A stretch of DNA of 64,000 nt from Clostridium sp. BJN0013 (lineage in GTDB: Bacteria; Bacillota; Clostridia; Clostridiales; Clostridiaceae): NCBI RefSeq assembly GCF_040939125.1, contig NZ_CP162495.1, forward strand, positions 3,906,001 to 3,970,000, read 5' to 3'. Shown piece after piece: positions 20,315 to 29,718 of this stretch; positions within the stretch are counted from its first letter, which is position 1; every line of letters begins with the position of its first letter. The notes beneath the pieces are model-generated. The model did no database searches, was not told where the DNA came from, and was given only the letters and a program-made list of their open reading frames with translations. A program made the translations under genes and the position numbers.

Positions 20315-21508
20315 TTATTCAGATACTGTAGTAACAACACCCGAACCAACTGTTCTACCACCTTCTCTTATTGCAAATCTCAATCCTTCATGCATCGCAA
20401 CAGGTGTTATAAGTTCTACATTCATATCTATATGATCCCCTGGCATTACCATTTCTACTCCCTCTGGTAATGATATTGACCCTGTTACATCTGTTGTTCT
20501 AAAATAAAACTGTGGTCTGTATCCATTGAAAAATGGTGTGTGTCTTCCACCTTCTTCTTTCTTCAATACATACACCTGCCCTACAAATTTCTTATGTGGC
20601 TTTACTGATCCCGGTTTTGATAATACCTGCCCTCTCTCTATTTCTTCTCTCTGTATCCCTCTTAATAATGCTCCTATGTTGTCTCCTGCCATAGCTTGAT
20701 CCAGAAGCTTTCTAAACATTTCTACTCCTGTACATACTGTCTTTTTCTTCTCTTCTTTTAATCCTACTATCTCTACTTCGTCCCCTATCTTAAGCACTCC
20801 ACTCTCTACTCTTCCTGTAGCTACTGTTCCTCTTCCTGTAATTGTGAATACATCTTCTATAGGCATTAAGAATGGCTTATCTATAGGTCTTTCTGGTGTT
20901 GGTATATAAGTATCTACTGCTTCCATTAATTCATATATACATTTAGTCGCTTCTGCATCATCTGGATTTTCAATTACCTTTAATGCACTTCCTACTATTA
21001 TTGGAACATCATCTCCCGGGAATCCATATTCATTTAATAATTCCCTTACTTCCATTTCTACCAACTCTATTAATTCAGGGTCATCTACCTGATCTGATTT
21101 ATTTAAAAATACTACTATATACTGTACTCCTACCCTGCTTGCCAGTAGTATATGTTCTCTTGTCTGTGGCATTGGACCATCTGCTGCACTTACTACAAGT
21201 ATTGCTCCGTCCATCTGTGCTGCTCCTGTTATCATGTTCTTTACATAATCTGCATGTCCTGGACAGTCCACATGTGCATAATGTCTATTTTCTGTCTCAT
21301 ATTCTACATGTGCTGTATTTATTGTTATTCCCCTTTCTTTTTCTTCCGGTGCCTTATCTATTTCATCATACTTTGTAGCAGATGCTTTCCCTTCTTTTGC
21401 TAATACCATTGTTATTGCTGCTGTCAATGTAGTTTTACCATGGTCTACGTGTCCTATTGTTCCTATGTTTACATGTGGTTTTGTTCTCTCAAACTTTTCT
21501 TTTGACAT
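20315..21508 (-). CDS. tuf: Elongation factor Tu (first copy in transcription order)
   Basis: This 397-residue EF-Tu is identical to the one encoded at 4234-5427. It follows tRNA-Gly and tRNA-Thr and is transcribed with them from the promoter at 21803-21831, a tRNA-tuf arrangement known from other bacteria. The flanking DNA differs completely from that of the other copy outside 20305-21522. The identity is therefore restricted to the gene, its ribosome site and a few bases after the stop. This pattern suggests ongoing gene conversion between the two loci. Confidence 0.98.
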   Translation of the reverse strand: MSKEKFERTKPHVNIGTIGHVDHGKTTLTAAITMVLAKEGKASATKYDEIDKAPEEKERGITINTAHVEYETENRHYAHVDCPGHADYVKNMITGAAQMDGAILVVSAADGPMPQTREHILLASRVGVQYIVVFLNKSDQVDDPELIELVEMEVRELLNEYGFPGDDVPIIVGSALKVIENPDDAEATKCIYELMEAVDTYIPTPERPIDKPFLMPIEDVFTITGRGTVATGRVESGVLKIGDEVEIVGLKEEKKKTVCTGVEMFRKLLDQAMAGDNIGALLRGIQREEIERGQVLSKPGSVKPHKKFVGQVYVLKKEEGGRHTPFFNGYRPQFYFRTTDVTGSISLPEGVEMVMPGDHIDMNVELITPVAMHEGLRFAIREGGRTVGSGVVTTVSE

Positions 21509-21596
21509 TACTTCTTCCTCCTTGTTTGTTACACATTTTATTTAAGTAAACTCATCCTGGTGTGTTGTAAGAACTTCATAAAATTACTACCTAAAT

Positions 21597-21672
21597 TGGA
21601 GCCCATGACCAGGATTGAACTGGTGACCTCCACCTTACCAAGGTGACGCTCTGCCTACTGAGCTACATGGGC
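21597..21672 (-). tRNA. tRNA-Thr (GGT)
   Basis: A full cloverleaf of 76 bases with encoded CCA. The anticodon loop TTGGTAA between the TCACC and GGTGG arms gives anticodon GGT (threonine). It is preceded by tRNA-Gly after 7 bases and followed by tuf. Confidence 0.95.
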
Positions 21673-21679
21673 AATTAAT

Positions 21680-21754
21680 TGGAGCGGAAGACGGGACTTG
21701 AACCCGCGACAGCCAGCTTGGGAAGCTGGTGTTCTACCACTGAACTACTCCCGC
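21680..21754 (-). tRNA. tRNA-Gly (CCC)
   Basis: A 75-base cloverleaf with encoded CCA. The stem CCAGC/GCTGG encloses TTCCCAA, so the anticodon is CCC (glycine). It is the first RNA of the tRNA-Gly, tRNA-Thr, tuf transcript. Confidence 0.94.
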
Positions 21755-21802
21755 CTGAAACCTTTGCTTTTAATACTAATAAATGCTACATACCGATTAT
21801 CA

Positions 21803-21831
21803 ATTTTAATACAAGTACATTTTTTTGTCAA
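21803..21831 (-). promoter_or_regulatory. SigA promoter of the tRNA-Gly/tRNA-Thr/tuf unit
   Basis: TTGACA (21826-21831), 17 bases, TAAAAT (21803-21808). It begins 10 bases after the sigH stop and gives a short leader of about 40 nt before tRNA-Gly. Confidence 0.8.
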
Positions 21832-21841
21832 TATGTATTTT

Positions 21842-22483
21842 CTATTTATTAATTAAGCATTTTTCTAACTTCCTTTTAACCCTTTGCAAAGCGTTATCTA
21901 TGGATTTGGCATGTCTATCCAAATCACAAGCAATTTCTTGATAAGATTTACCATCTAAATAAGACATAAGAACTTCCATTTCCAAACTGGACAGTACTTC
22001 ACCTATTTCACTATGTATATGCTTTAATTCTTCTCTACTAATTATTAATTCTTCTGGATCGGCAACTTTAGCTTCTGATAAAACATCCAATAAGGTTCTG
22101 TCAGATTCTTCATCGTATATAGGTTTATTTAAAGAAACATACGTATTTAATGGAATATGCTTTTGTCTGGTAGCAGTTTTTATGGCTGTTATTATTTGAC
22201 GTGTCACACAAAGTTCAGCAAAAGCTTTAAAGGATGATAATTTATCTGTTTTAAAATCCCTTATTGCTTTATAAAGCCCTATCATACCTTCTTGATAAAT
22301 ATCTTCCTTATCTGCTCCAATTAGGAAATACGATTTTGCTTTAGATTTAACAAAATTTTCATATTTATTTATCATGTATTCTTGAGCTCTTACATCTCCT
22401 TTTTTTGCTTGAATAACTACTTCCTCATCCAATTTTTCTTCAAAGGAGGAAATTTTCTTACCATTATAACTCATATCCACCAA
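21842..22483 (-). CDS. sigH: RNA polymerase sporulation sigma factor SigH
   Basis: SigH (Spo0H) is a sigma-70-family factor that switches on early sporulation genes. The 213-residue protein has region 2 with DKEDIYQEGMIGLYKAIRDFK (core binding and -10 recognition) and region 4 with EVLMSYLDGKSYQEIACDLDRHAKSIDNALQRVKRKLEK. The start is taken as TTG at 22483 behind GGAGGGG. A GTG one codon later and an ATG three codons later are alternatives. It follows yacP, the normal Firmicutes order rlmB-yacP-sigH. Confidence 0.95.
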   Translation of the reverse strand: MVDMSYNGKKISSFEEKLDEEVVIQAKKGDVRAQEYMINKYENFVKSKAKSYFLIGADKEDIYQEGMIGLYKAIRDFKTDKLSSFKAFAELCVTRQIITAIKTATRQKHIPLNTYVSLNKPIYDEESDRTLLDVLSEAKVADPEELIISREELKHIHSEIGEVLSSLEMEVLMSYLDGKSYQEIACDLDRHAKSIDNALQRVKRKLEKCLINK

Positions 22484-22557
22484 GATATCCCCTCCAAAAC
22501 AAATATAAAGAACATGATTTAATTATACATTAAAATTAAATTTACAGTCAATAGATT

Positions 22558-23070
22558 TTAACGACTTTTGCGAATTTTTTCAAGTTTTTCCAGCATATCC
22601 TTTGCTATTCTATCCTCTAAAGTATGTTTTTGTTTAGAGTATTTATTCTCAATTTTACTTTTTATTTTTGATTCTATTTGTTTAACTTCATGATAAAATT
22701 CAATAGAAGACATTCTTACAGCTCCTCTTTGAAATGTTATCTGTTGTTCTAAAGAATCAGAAGTTACCACAAATACTTCACTTCTACGTCCTATTCTATT
22801 AACCGTTTTCTCTATAAAAGAGTCTGCTGTTTCATTCTCCTTAGTAAATACTACTATAACATTTTCACTTATTTTTTTCTTCTTTTCTAAACTTCCTGCC
22901 ACCTTATGAGCATCAAATACTATAAAAATACTATAACCTTTATAGGCCGCATAATTACTTAAAGTTTCTATAAGTTGTTGTCTTGCAGCTTCAAAACTAT
23001 AATCTTTTATATCATTTAATTCAGGCCAACTATTTATTACATTATATCCATCTACAAAAATAATTCTCAA
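22558..23070 (-). CDS. yacP: NYN-domain ribonuclease-like protein (YacP/Rae1 family)
   Basis: This 170-residue protein has a PIN-like NYN nuclease fold. Acidic residues sit in the strands IIFVDGYNVINSWPEL (start), IFIVFDAHKVAGSLE (middle) and VFVVTSDSLEQQITFQRGA. The Bacillus homologue Rae1/YacP enters the ribosomal A site and cleaves mRNA. The same role here is inferred from family and position. Its ATG overlaps the rlmB stop by 4 bases (ATGA), showing translational coupling. The C-terminal third is a charged helix. Confidence 0.88.
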   Translation of the reverse strand: MRIIFVDGYNVINSWPELNDIKDYSFEAARQQLIETLSNYAAYKGYSIFIVFDAHKVAGSLEKKKKISENVIVVFTKENETADSFIEKTVNRIGRRSEVFVVTSDSLEQQITFQRGAVRMSSIEFYHEVKQIESKIKSKIENKYSKQKHTLEDRIAKDMLEKLEKIRKSR

Positions 23071-23885
23071 TTTTTATCACTTTTTATTTTTTGCTTTAGT
23101 ATTTCATACATTAATATGCCTGATGCCACAGAAACATTTAAAGAGGATATATTCCCTATCATGGGTATCTTTACTAATTTGTCACACTTTTGCTTAGTTA
23201 GCTTTGATATCCCTCTTCCTTCACTTCCTATAATTAAAGCTATAGAACTGTTAAAATCAACATCAAAACAATAGCTTTCTCCAGTCATGTCGGCCCCATA
23301 TACCCATATATTCTGTTTTTTTAGTTTTTCTATTACGGTATTTAAATTTGTAACTTTGCATATTCTCATATAGTCTACTGCTCCAGCGGAGGATTTATAC
23401 ACTGTAGGAGTTATACCAACATTTTTCCTTTTAGGTATTATAATTCCATGAGCTCCACATACTTCAGCGGTTCTTATTATAGCTCCAAAATTATGAGGAT
23501 CTTCTATTTCATCTAATATAATTATAAAAGGAGCTTCCCTTCTTTTTAAAGCATAATCCAATATATCTTCCAATTCACAATATTTATAAGGGGTTACATG
23601 TGCAATTATCCCCTGATGCACTCCTGTTTGAGAAATTTTATCTAATTTTCTTTTATCCACTTTTTTCACAACTACATGTTTTTCCTTAGCAATTGCAAAT
23701 ATTGTATTTATAGAACCCGACATATTTCCATCTGATATGAGAATCTGTTCTATAGTTACATTATTGGATTTTAAAGCTTCAATAACTGCATTTCTTCCTT
23801 CAATTAAATCTTCCCTAAATTTAGGTTTATTTTTTAAATTTTCTATTTTATTTTCGCACTCTACGATATTATGCTTATTTTTCAT
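23067..23885 (-). CDS. rlmB: 23S rRNA 2'-O-methyltransferase, RlmB type
   Basis: This is a SPOUT-family (TrmH/RlmB) RNA ribose methyltransferase of 272 residues. An N-terminal substrate-binding domain (residues about 25-100, RNAVIEALKSNNVTIEQI) precedes the knotted catalytic domain. The latter has the three motifs NFGAIIRTAEVCGAHGIIIP, IALIIGSEGRGIS and SLNVSVASGILMYE. The family methylates G2251 of 23S rRNA or a neighbouring site. The exact target is not decided by sequence. It overlaps yacP by 4 bases. Confidence 0.9.
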   Translation of the reverse strand: MKNKHNIVECENKIENLKNKPKFREDLIEGRNAVIEALKSNNVTIEQILISDGNMSGSINTIFAIAKEKHVVVKKVDKRKLDKISQTGVHQGIIAHVTPYKYCELEDILDYALKRREAPFIIILDEIEDPHNFGAIIRTAEVCGAHGIIIPKRKNVGITPTVYKSSAGAVDYMRICKVTNLNTVIEKLKKQNIWVYGADMTGESYCFDVDFNSSIALIIGSEGRGISKLTKQKCDKLVKIPMIGNISSLNVSVASGILMYEILKQKIKSDKN

Positions 23886-23925
23886 ATCTATACCCTTTAT
23901 ACTTTAAATTTAATTATTTTTTATT

Positions 23926-24351
23926 TTAAAATTCACCCTTATTATTCAAAGTTATTATAAATTCAAATAAGTAATTTAATCTATCAAATTCACCAGTTAA
24001 ATATAAAAATCCCACTAAAGTTTCAAATCCCGTTGCAAATCTATATTCCTGTATATCTGCATTTTTAGGAACTGTTCCAGATTTAGCATTTCTTCCTCTT
24101 TTAAAAAAATAAAGCTCCTCCTCAGATAATTGTTTTTCTAATCTCTTTATAATTTCACTTTGAGAATGAGCTTTTACAAACTTTATAGCTCTAACATGAA
24201 GATTATGCACAGACATATTTTGAAACTTATTTACTAAATAAGTTCTTACAAGTACATCATATACAGCATCTCCCACAAATGCAAGTGTAAGGGGATTTAA
24301 TTGTCTAATATCTATTTTATCAAATTTTATTTTCAGCAAATTACTTTCCAT
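23926..24351 (-). CDS. mrnC: Mini-ribonuclease III
   Basis: A 141-residue stand-alone RNase III catalytic domain without a double-stranded-RNA-binding domain. In Bacillus it matures the ends of 23S rRNA. The signature LAFVGDAVYDVLVRTYLV is near residues 23-40, and the second catalytic region is KNADIQEYRFATGFETLVGFLYL. A double-stranded 23S processing stem is present in this window (39871-39889 with 43006-43024) and is the kind of substrate this enzyme uses. It lies directly after cysS. Confidence 0.93.
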   Translation of the reverse strand: MESNLLKIKFDKIDIRQLNPLTLAFVGDAVYDVLVRTYLVNKFQNMSVHNLHVRAIKFVKAHSQSEIIKRLEKQLSEEELYFFKRGRNAKSGTVPKNADIQEYRFATGFETLVGFLYLTGEFDRLNYLFEFIITLNNKGEF

Positions 24352-24385
24352 TTAATTTCTCCTGATTCAAAAAATACAACTATCC

Positions 24386-25783
24386 TTATATCCTTTTCCA
24401 TCTTACTCCACCTGAAGTATCTTCTAAAATTATTCCTTTATCTTTTAAGTCATCCCTTATTTTATCTGCCAATGCCCAATTTTTATTCTGTCTAGCTTTT
24501 TGTCTTTTTTCTATCAAAAGCTCAATTTCTGTCTCTATATTTCCCCTTTTGGATCTTTGAAGTATTCCAAGAGGAAATCCTAATTCTCTTATTAAATCAA
24601 GTGAATATTTAATCATATCCATAGATGAGTTTTCATCTATATTGGTGTTTACATCTCTTATTAAATCAAAAATTACCGATATGGCATCTGCAGTATTAAA
24701 ATCATCATCCATCTTCTCTATATATCGTTGTTTGTACTTATTTAGATGTTCTTTATATTTTACTTCACTTTCCAATATTCCATTATCCTTAGCTTTACTT
24801 AAAAGCTCTTCTAAATTTGTAATTGAATTATAAATTCTATCTAATGCTGATTTAGTAGAATCTAAAAGTTCAATACTAAAATTTATAGGAGTCCTATAAT
24901 GACCCGACAACATAAATAATCTTACAACATCTGGTTCATATTTATCTAAAATTTCTCTTGTAGTAAAGAAATTATTTAAAGACTTAGACATTTTTTGATT
25001 ATTTACATTTACAAATGCAGAATGCATCCAATATCTAGCAAAAACCTTTCCAGTTCTGCCCTCACTTTGAGCTATTTCATTTTCATGATGAGGAAATTTC
25101 AAATCGGAGCCACCTGCATGTATGTCTATAGTTTCGCCTAATATGTTATAAGCCATGCAAGAACATTCTATATGCCATCCAGGCCTTCCCATTCCCCAGG
25201 GACTTTTCCATGAAGGTTCCCCTGCTTTTTTACTCTTCCAAACTGCAAAATCCATAGGATTTTTTTTTCTTTCATCTACATCTATTCTAACTCCTGACTG
25301 AAGCTGTTCAATATTTTGTCCTGAAAGCTTACCATAATTATTAAACTTCTTTGCATTAAAATATACATCTCCATCTACTTCATAGGCATAGCCTTTGTTT
25401 ATTAAATCCTGTATAAATTCAATTATCTTTGATATATAAAGTGTAGCTCTAGGATTTACTGTAGCTCTCTTTATATTTAAAGCATCTGCATCTTTGTAGT
25501 ATTCATTTATGAACCTATCTCCAAGCTGCTGTACAGTTATGTTTTCGTCATTTGCCTTCTTTATCATTTTATCATCTATATCCGTAAAATTTTGAACAAA
25601 ATTCACCTTATAACCTTTATATTCAAAATATCGTCTTACAGTATCAAATACAACAAAAGTTCTGGCATTACCTATATGAAAAAAATTATACACTGTAGGA
25701 CCACATACGTACATTTTTACTTCTCCTGAAGTCAACGGAATAAATTCTTCTTTTTCTCTAGTCATTGTATTAAAGATTCTCAC
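24386..25783 (-). CDS. cysS: Cysteinyl-tRNA synthetase
   Basis: This class I aminoacyl-tRNA synthetase charges tRNA-Cys. The 465-residue protein has [16 protein letters not shown] (zinc-ligand Cys28 and the HIGH motif) near residues 28-43. The zinc-site cysteine and histidines are in WHIECSCM and HHENE, and [10 protein letters not shown] (KMSKS) is near residue 265. An anticodon-binding C-terminus follows. The upstream region (25784-25945) holds two inverted repeats that may be operators. No T-box motif is present there. Confidence 0.97.
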   Translation of the reverse strand: MRIFNTMTREKEEFIPLTSGEVKMYVCGPTVYNFFHIGNARTFVVFDTVRRYFEYKGYKVNFVQNFTDIDDKMIKKANDENITVQQLGDRFINEYYKDADALNIKRATVNPRATLYISKIIEFIQDLINKGYAYEVDGDVYFNAKKFNNYGKLSGQNIEQLQSGVRIDVDERKKNPMDFAVWKSKKAGEPSWKSPWGMGRPGWHIECSCMAYNILGETIDIHAGGSDLKFPHHENEIAQSEGRTGKVFARYWMHSAFVNVNNQKMSKSLNNFFTTREILDKYEPDVVRLFMLSGHYRTPINFSIELLDSTKSALDRIYNSITNLEELLSKAKDNGILESEVKYKEHLNKYKQRYIEKMDDDFNTADAISVIFDLIRDVNTNIDENSSMDMIKYSLDLIRELGFPLGILQRSKRGNIETEIELLIEKRQKARQNKNWALADKIRDDLKDKGIILEDTSGGVRWKRI

Positions 25784-25839
25784 TAAACTTTATACCTCCC
25801 TTAATCTTATCCTTATGCCATCTACTAATATCATATAAT

Positions 25840-25909
25840 TAATGTGATAAAATGTTTAATTTTAATTCCTTAAATATTTTATCACATTATTGGAACTTAT
25901 TTAAGTCCC
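25840..25909. promoter_or_regulatory. Two inverted repeats in the cysS upstream region
   Basis: A perfect 14-bp inverted repeat (25840-25853 with 25876-25889, arm TAATGTGATAAAAT) surrounds a 22-bp spacer. Next to it is an 18-bp near-palindrome at 25892-25909 (GGAACTTATTTAAGTCCC). On the minus strand the first arm contains TGTGATAAAAT, an extended -10 form. The arrangement looks like promoter plus operator for cysS. The regulator is unknown. Confidence 0.45.
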
Positions 25910-25945
25910 ATTCATATGCTACCCATTATTCTTTAATATAAACAA

Positions 25946-25984
25946 AACCTGCAGCTTATATTAAGTACATAAAACTGCAAGGTT
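25946..25984 (-). terminator. Terminator after ispD
   Basis: A 9-bp stem with one bulge (AACC-TGCAG against CTGCAGGTT) begins 10 bases after the ispD stop and is followed by TTGTTTATATT. It separates the yacL-ispD transcript from cysS. Confidence 0.65.
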
Positions 25985-25993
25985 CCATCTCAA

Positions 25994-26683
25994 TTACTTA
26001 TGCATTTTTAATATATTTTCTGCTATAAATAAATCTTCAGGTGTAGTTATTTTTATGTTATCGTAACTTCCTTCATATAGATAAACTTTATTCCCAAAAT
26101 ATTCTACCGCTGTAGTATCATCAGTAACTTGAATTCTATTGTTTATGAGTTTTTTATGACAATCATAAATCAAATCATACTTAAAACATTGGGGAGTTTG
26201 AGCCATAAATAATTCCTTCCTTTTCAATGTCTTATAAGTAAAACCTTCTTTGTTTTTAATCTTTATGGTATCTTTAGGCATAATTCCACAGGCACAGGCT
26301 CCATACATATTAGAATATTTTATCCCATCCTCAATTATCCTATCTGTAACAAAAGGTCTTACCCCATCATGAATTAAAACTACATCACAGTTCTCTAATA
26401 CCTTTAATCCATTAAATACTGAATCTTGCCGTTCCTTTCCCCCGATAACTATTTTAATCACTTTATCTAAATTATACTTTTTAACTATCTCTTGTTTACA
26501 ATATTCAATTTCATCTTCAGCACATACCAATACGATTCCATCTATTAGTGGATTTTTCGAAAATACACTAATAGAATAATACAGGATTGGCCTACCTTGA
26601 ATATAAATAAATTGTTTATTTATTGGCATTTTCATTCTTTTTCCTTTACCTGCAGCTACAATTATAGCATAGTTACTTTTCAT
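25994..26683 (-). CDS. ispD: 2-C-methyl-D-erythritol 4-phosphate cytidylyltransferase
   Basis: IspD forms CDP-methylerythritol in the MEP route to isoprenoids. The 229-residue protein begins with the nucleotide-binding loop [30 protein letters not shown]. It also has [11 protein letters not shown] near residue 105 and [13 protein letters not shown] near 180. In many Firmicutes ispF follows ispD. Here a terminator and cysS follow instead, so ispF must lie elsewhere. It starts 4 bases after yacL ends, in an operon with it. Confidence 0.95.
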   Translation of the reverse strand: MKSNYAIIVAAGKGKRMKMPINKQFIYIQGRPILYYSISVFSKNPLIDGIVLVCAEDEIEYCKQEIVKKYNLDKVIKIVIGGKERQDSVFNGLKVLENCDVVLIHDGVRPFVTDRIIEDGIKYSNMYGACACGIMPKDTIKIKNKEGFTYKTLKRKELFMAQTPQCFKYDLIYDCHKKLINNRIQVTDDTTAVEYFGNKVYLYEGSYDNIKITTPEDLFIAENILKMHK

Positions 26684-26687
26684 AAGA

Positions 26688-27800
26688 TTATAACTCCTCT
26701 TTTTGTTTTGCGAATATCATTCTTCCCGCTGCAGTTTGTAGTACAGAAGTTACTACTACATCTTTTGTTTCTCCAATAGACCTCTTTCCTCCCTCTATAA
26801 CTATCATGGTACCATCATCTAAATAAGCTATACCCTGTCCTGATTCTTTTCCATCTTTAATTATCTGAACATTCATTTCCTCTCCAGGAAGTACCACAGG
26901 CTTTACTGCATTAGCAAGTTCATTTATATTAAGTACTGGTACTCCTTGAAATTCTGCAACTTTATTTAAATTATAATCATTTGTTACTACCTTACCATTT
27001 AACACTTGAGAAAGTTTTAAAAGCTTGCTATCCACTTCAGCTATGTTAGGAAAATCTTTCTCATATATTTGTACATCAATATTCAATTCTTTCTGTATTT
27101 TATTTAATACATCTAATCCTCTTCTTCCTCTAGTCCTCTTTAATCCATCTGAAGAATCTGCTATATGTCTCAATTCTGCCAGTACAAAATCTGGAATTAT
27201 TAATGGTCCTTCAACAAATCCAGTTTGACATATATCGAATATTCTACCATCTATTATCACAGAAGTATCCAGAACCTTAGGATATACCTTTTGTTTACAC
27301 TCATCTTTAATCTTCTTATCTTTACTGCTTCCTTGAAATCTCCTATATCCAACATTAGATAGCAAGGACATAAGTTCTTCTCTCTTCCTTATGGCTATAT
27401 TAGCACCTAAAGCAGCCATAAGTACAGCTACTACTACCGCCAACATAGCCCCTACAATGGGCACCTTTGCCAATAAATTGAGAAATACTACAGATATAAG
27501 AAGTCCTGTTAATGCCCCTACAACTCCTAATAATATTTCTGTTGCAGGAAGCTTTTGAATTCTTTTTTCAATATAATCCATAATTTTCATAATAATTGAA
27601 TTAATCCAAGGTGATATTAAAAATAGTATAATTCCAAAAAATAAAGTTAATAAAATTAAAAATAAAATCTTTTTTACAGGATTATCACTCACATAAAATA
27701 TTTGTGTAAAGTACTCAGAATTTATGACAATATCTCCTACCAAATATCCTAGTATTAAGCCTATTATTGTAAAAAGCCCCCTAAGTGTCTTTTTTAACAA
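26688..27800 (-). CDS. yacL: Membrane-anchored PIN/TRAM domain protein (YacL type)
   Basis: This is a conserved Firmicutes protein of about 370 residues. Four hydrophobic segments lie in the first 140 residues. A PIN nuclease-like domain starts at [17 protein letters not shown] with further acidic residues in [18 protein letters not shown]-terminal TRAM domain ([37 protein letters not shown]) would bind RNA. An RNase function is inferred from the domains. The start is most likely TTG at 27800, with GGAGG about 8 bases upstream. It is cotranscribed with ispD. Confidence 0.9.
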   Translation of the reverse strand: MLKKTLRGLFTIIGLILGYLVGDIVINSEYFTQIFYVSDNPVKKILFLILLTLFFGIILFLISPWINSIIMKIMDYIEKRIQKLPATEILLGVVGALTGLLISVVFLNLLAKVPIVGAMLAVVVAVLMAALGANIAIRKREELMSLLSNVGYRRFQGSSKDKKIKDECKQKVYPKVLDTSVIIDGRIFDICQTGFVEGPLIIPDFVLAELRHIADSSDGLKRTRGRRGLDVLNKIQKELNIDVQIYEKDFPNIAEVDSKLLKLSQVLNGKVVTNDYNLNKVAEFQGVPVLNINELANAVKPVVLPGEEMNVQIIKDGKESGQGIAYLDDGTMIVIEGGKRSIGETKDVVVTSVLQTAAGRMIFAKQKEEL

Positions 27801-27853
27801 TAAATACACCTCCTTATATGTTAATTACATTTTTTTCATTTTATTTACTTAAT

Positions 27854-27882
27854 ATAATATATTAAGTAGATATTTTTTTCAA
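27854..27882 (-). promoter_or_regulatory. Probable SigA promoter of yacL-ispD
   Basis: TTGAAA (27877-27882), 17 bases, TATTAT (27854-27859), about 55 bases before the yacL start. Confidence 0.6.
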
Positions 27883-28080
27883 TAAAACTGGTTTTATTTA
27901 ATAAATTATTTACTTAAATACTTTATTTAATCAATACATCTGTATAAAAATACTAAAAATACAAACTAAAGGCAAATCTTAACTATTATATTTTATATAC
28001 AATTCCCCCTATTAATAATAGCACTATTAGTTTATTATATATATAAAGTAAATTTTATAGATTTATAAATACATATCTAT

Positions 28081-28133
28081 TGTTAGTAAAATATGGTATC
28101 ATAGAACTTAGAAATAAGTTTATTTTACTAACA
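28081..28133 (+). promoter_or_regulatory. Extended -10 promoter inside a 13-bp inverted repeat
   Basis: TGTTAGTAAAATA (28081-28093) and its exact complement (28121-28133) flank TGGTATCAT (28094-28102), a good extended -10 motif on the plus strand. The repeat could be an operator that a dimeric repressor uses to block this promoter. The regulated gene would be the one at 28202-28603. Confidence 0.5.
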
Positions 28134-28201
28134 AACGCCTCTGACACTACAATTTAAATATTGTAGTTAATATGCTAAATCTATATAAGGAGTTGAACTG
28201 G

Positions 28202-28603
28202 ATGAAAGATATAATATTTGATGACTTTCAAAATGCTGTAAATGAATCATTATTAAGACATAAGAGTATTTTAGATATAATTACTAAACTTCAAGAATCA
28301 AATGCTCGAATAAATAGGGCTATTGCAAAGTCTATTACTAATTGTGGATGCATAGAAGTTTGCGCTAAAAAACAACACATATCTGAAGATAACACTTTAA
28401 ATATTGAATTTTTAAAAAATTGTTTAAATACACACATAAAAGGATCTCTGTGTGATAATTGTAGAGATGTGATACAAAATGAAATAGGAAATAATTTATT
28501 TTATCTTACTTCCTTATGTAATATACTTGACTTAAATCTATACGATATACTTTTAAAAGAATATGATAAAATAAATACTTTAGGAAAGTATTCCTTTAGA
28601 TAA
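28202..28603 (+). CDS. Conserved clostridial protein of unknown function with MazG-like C-terminal helix
   Basis: This is the only intact protein gene on the plus strand. The ATG at 28202 has AAGGAG 9 bases upstream. An upstream in-frame ATG lacks a ribosome site. The 133-residue product is largely helical. It has cysteines as NCGC (near residue 48) and CDNC (near 89) that could bind metal. Its C-terminus, EIGNNLFYLTSLCNILDLNLYDILLKE, resembles the last helices of MazG-type NTP pyrophosphohydrolases. The function is not known. It is convergent with disA and shares a bidirectional terminator with it. Confidence 0.75.
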   Translation: MKDIIFDDFQNAVNESLLRHKSILDIITKLQESNARINRAIAKSITNCGCIEVCAKKQHISEDNTLNIEFLKNCLNTHIKGSLCDNCRDVIQNEIGNNLFYLTSLCNILDLNLYDILLKEYDKINTLGKYSFR

Positions 28604-28604
28604 T

Positions 28605-28645
28605 TTTTAGCACAAAATAATATTAAATATTATTTTGTGCTAAAA
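28605..28645. terminator. Bidirectional terminator between disA and the plus-strand gene
   Basis: A near-perfect 17-bp stem (TTTTAGCACAAAATAAT and complement) with a 7-nt loop has A/T tracts on both sides. It overlaps the disA stop codon (28640-28642) and begins 2 bases after the plus-strand gene, so it can end transcription in both directions. Confidence 0.85.
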
Positions 28646-29704
28646 TTTATTATCTATCATAATCTGTTCTCTAAGTCTTCTCAATCCATTTTTTATAGCT
28701 CTAGCTCTAGCTTCACCTATTCCTTCAACTCTATCAAGCTCTTCATAGGAAGCTTCCATAATGCCTTTCAATTCCTTAAAGTTTTTAACTAGATTATCTA
28801 TTACAGCCGCTGGTATTCTAGGAATTTTACTTAACATTCGATATCCCCTTGGTGATATAAGTGTATCAACTAATGGTACTCCCAAATATCCCATAGCTCT
28901 GGAGATAAAATCAAGATTTAAAATATCATCAGAGCTTATTTCTTGAATTTGTTTATATATCTCGTCATAATCCATATCAGCTTGACAATAATCCCTTATC
29001 ATCAATATCCCATCCCGCTCAACACTTTTAATAAGTTCATTTAATTGCATGGAAATTAGTCTTCCTTCATTCCCTAGTTCACATATGTATATTTCAATTT
29101 CAGCTACTATTTTCATTACCATTTCAGTCCTTTGAATAGCTGTCATTACATCAAATAATGTAACTATGTCTTGAAATTCAAGAATATTAAGATTATTGAC
29201 AACTCTATCTAACACAGCTACATATTTTTCTAAGGTCTGAAGTGCTTGATTAGCTCTTCCTAACATAACACTGCTATCCCTTAAAACATATTTAATATGT
29301 CCCTTATATACCGTTATAACATTCCTCCTCTGAGAAATTGCAATAACTATAACTCCTGTTTGTTTGGCGACTCTATCTGCTGTCCTATGCCTTGTTCCAG
29401 TCTCAAAGGTTGGAATAGTTGGATCTGGAATAAGCTGGGTATTGGCATATAGTATTTTTTTTAAGTCACTGCTAAGTATTATAGCACCATCCATCTTTGC
29501 AAGCTCATATATGTAAGAGGGACTATACTCTGAGTTAATGGTAAATCCACCATCTACCACTTTTAGTATCTGTTCACTATCCCCAAGTACTATAAGTCCG
29601 CCAGTTTTAGCTCTTAATATATTTCTAAGCCCTTCTCTAAGTTGAGTTCCCGGTGCTAAAAGTTTTAATATACTTTTAAGTTCTTTTTCTTTTTCCAATC
29701 TCAA
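28640..29704 (-). CDS. disA: DNA integrity scanning protein DisA, diadenylate cyclase
   Basis: DisA makes c-di-AMP from ATP and scans DNA for damage before sporulation. The protein has 354 residues from a TTG at 29704 ([24 protein letters not shown]), with AGGGTG six bases upstream. GTG at 29713 or TTG at 29722 would give slightly longer forms. The DAC domain is at residues about 10-145, with KMDGAIILS (DGA motif) and [15 protein letters not shown] (RHR motif). A helical spine and a C-terminal helix-hairpin-helix DNA-binding segment ([22 protein letters not shown]) follow. It lies directly after radA. Confidence 0.96.
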   Translation of the reverse strand: MRLEKEKELKSILKLLAPGTQLREGLRNILRAKTGGLIVLGDSEQILKVVDGGFTINSEYSPSYIYELAKMDGAIILSSDLKKILYANTQLIPDPTIPTFETGTRHRTADRVAKQTGVIVIAISQRRNVITVYKGHIKYVLRDSSVMLGRANQALQTLEKYVAVLDRVVNNLNILEFQDIVTLFDVMTAIQRTEMVMKIVAEIEIYICELGNEGRLISMQLNELIKSVERDGILMIRDYCQADMDYDEIYKQIQEISSDDILNLDFISRAMGYLGVPLVDTLISPRGYRMLSKIPRIPAAVIDNLVKNFKELKGIMEASYEELDRVEGIGEARARAIKNGLRRLREQIMIDNKF

Positions 29705-29718
29705 AATTATCACCCTAA

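Larger units (their letters stand above)
27801..28201. other. Divergent intergenic region between yacL and a plus-strand gene
   Basis: This 400-base AT-rich stretch has no gene. It carries the yacL promoter (27854-27882, minus) and, for the plus-strand gene, an extended -10 motif at 28094-28102. The latter lies inside a 13-bp perfect inverted repeat (28081-28093 with 28121-28133). A small hairpin lies at 28146-28167. The central part, 27890-28070, shows nothing I can interpret. Confidence 0.6.
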
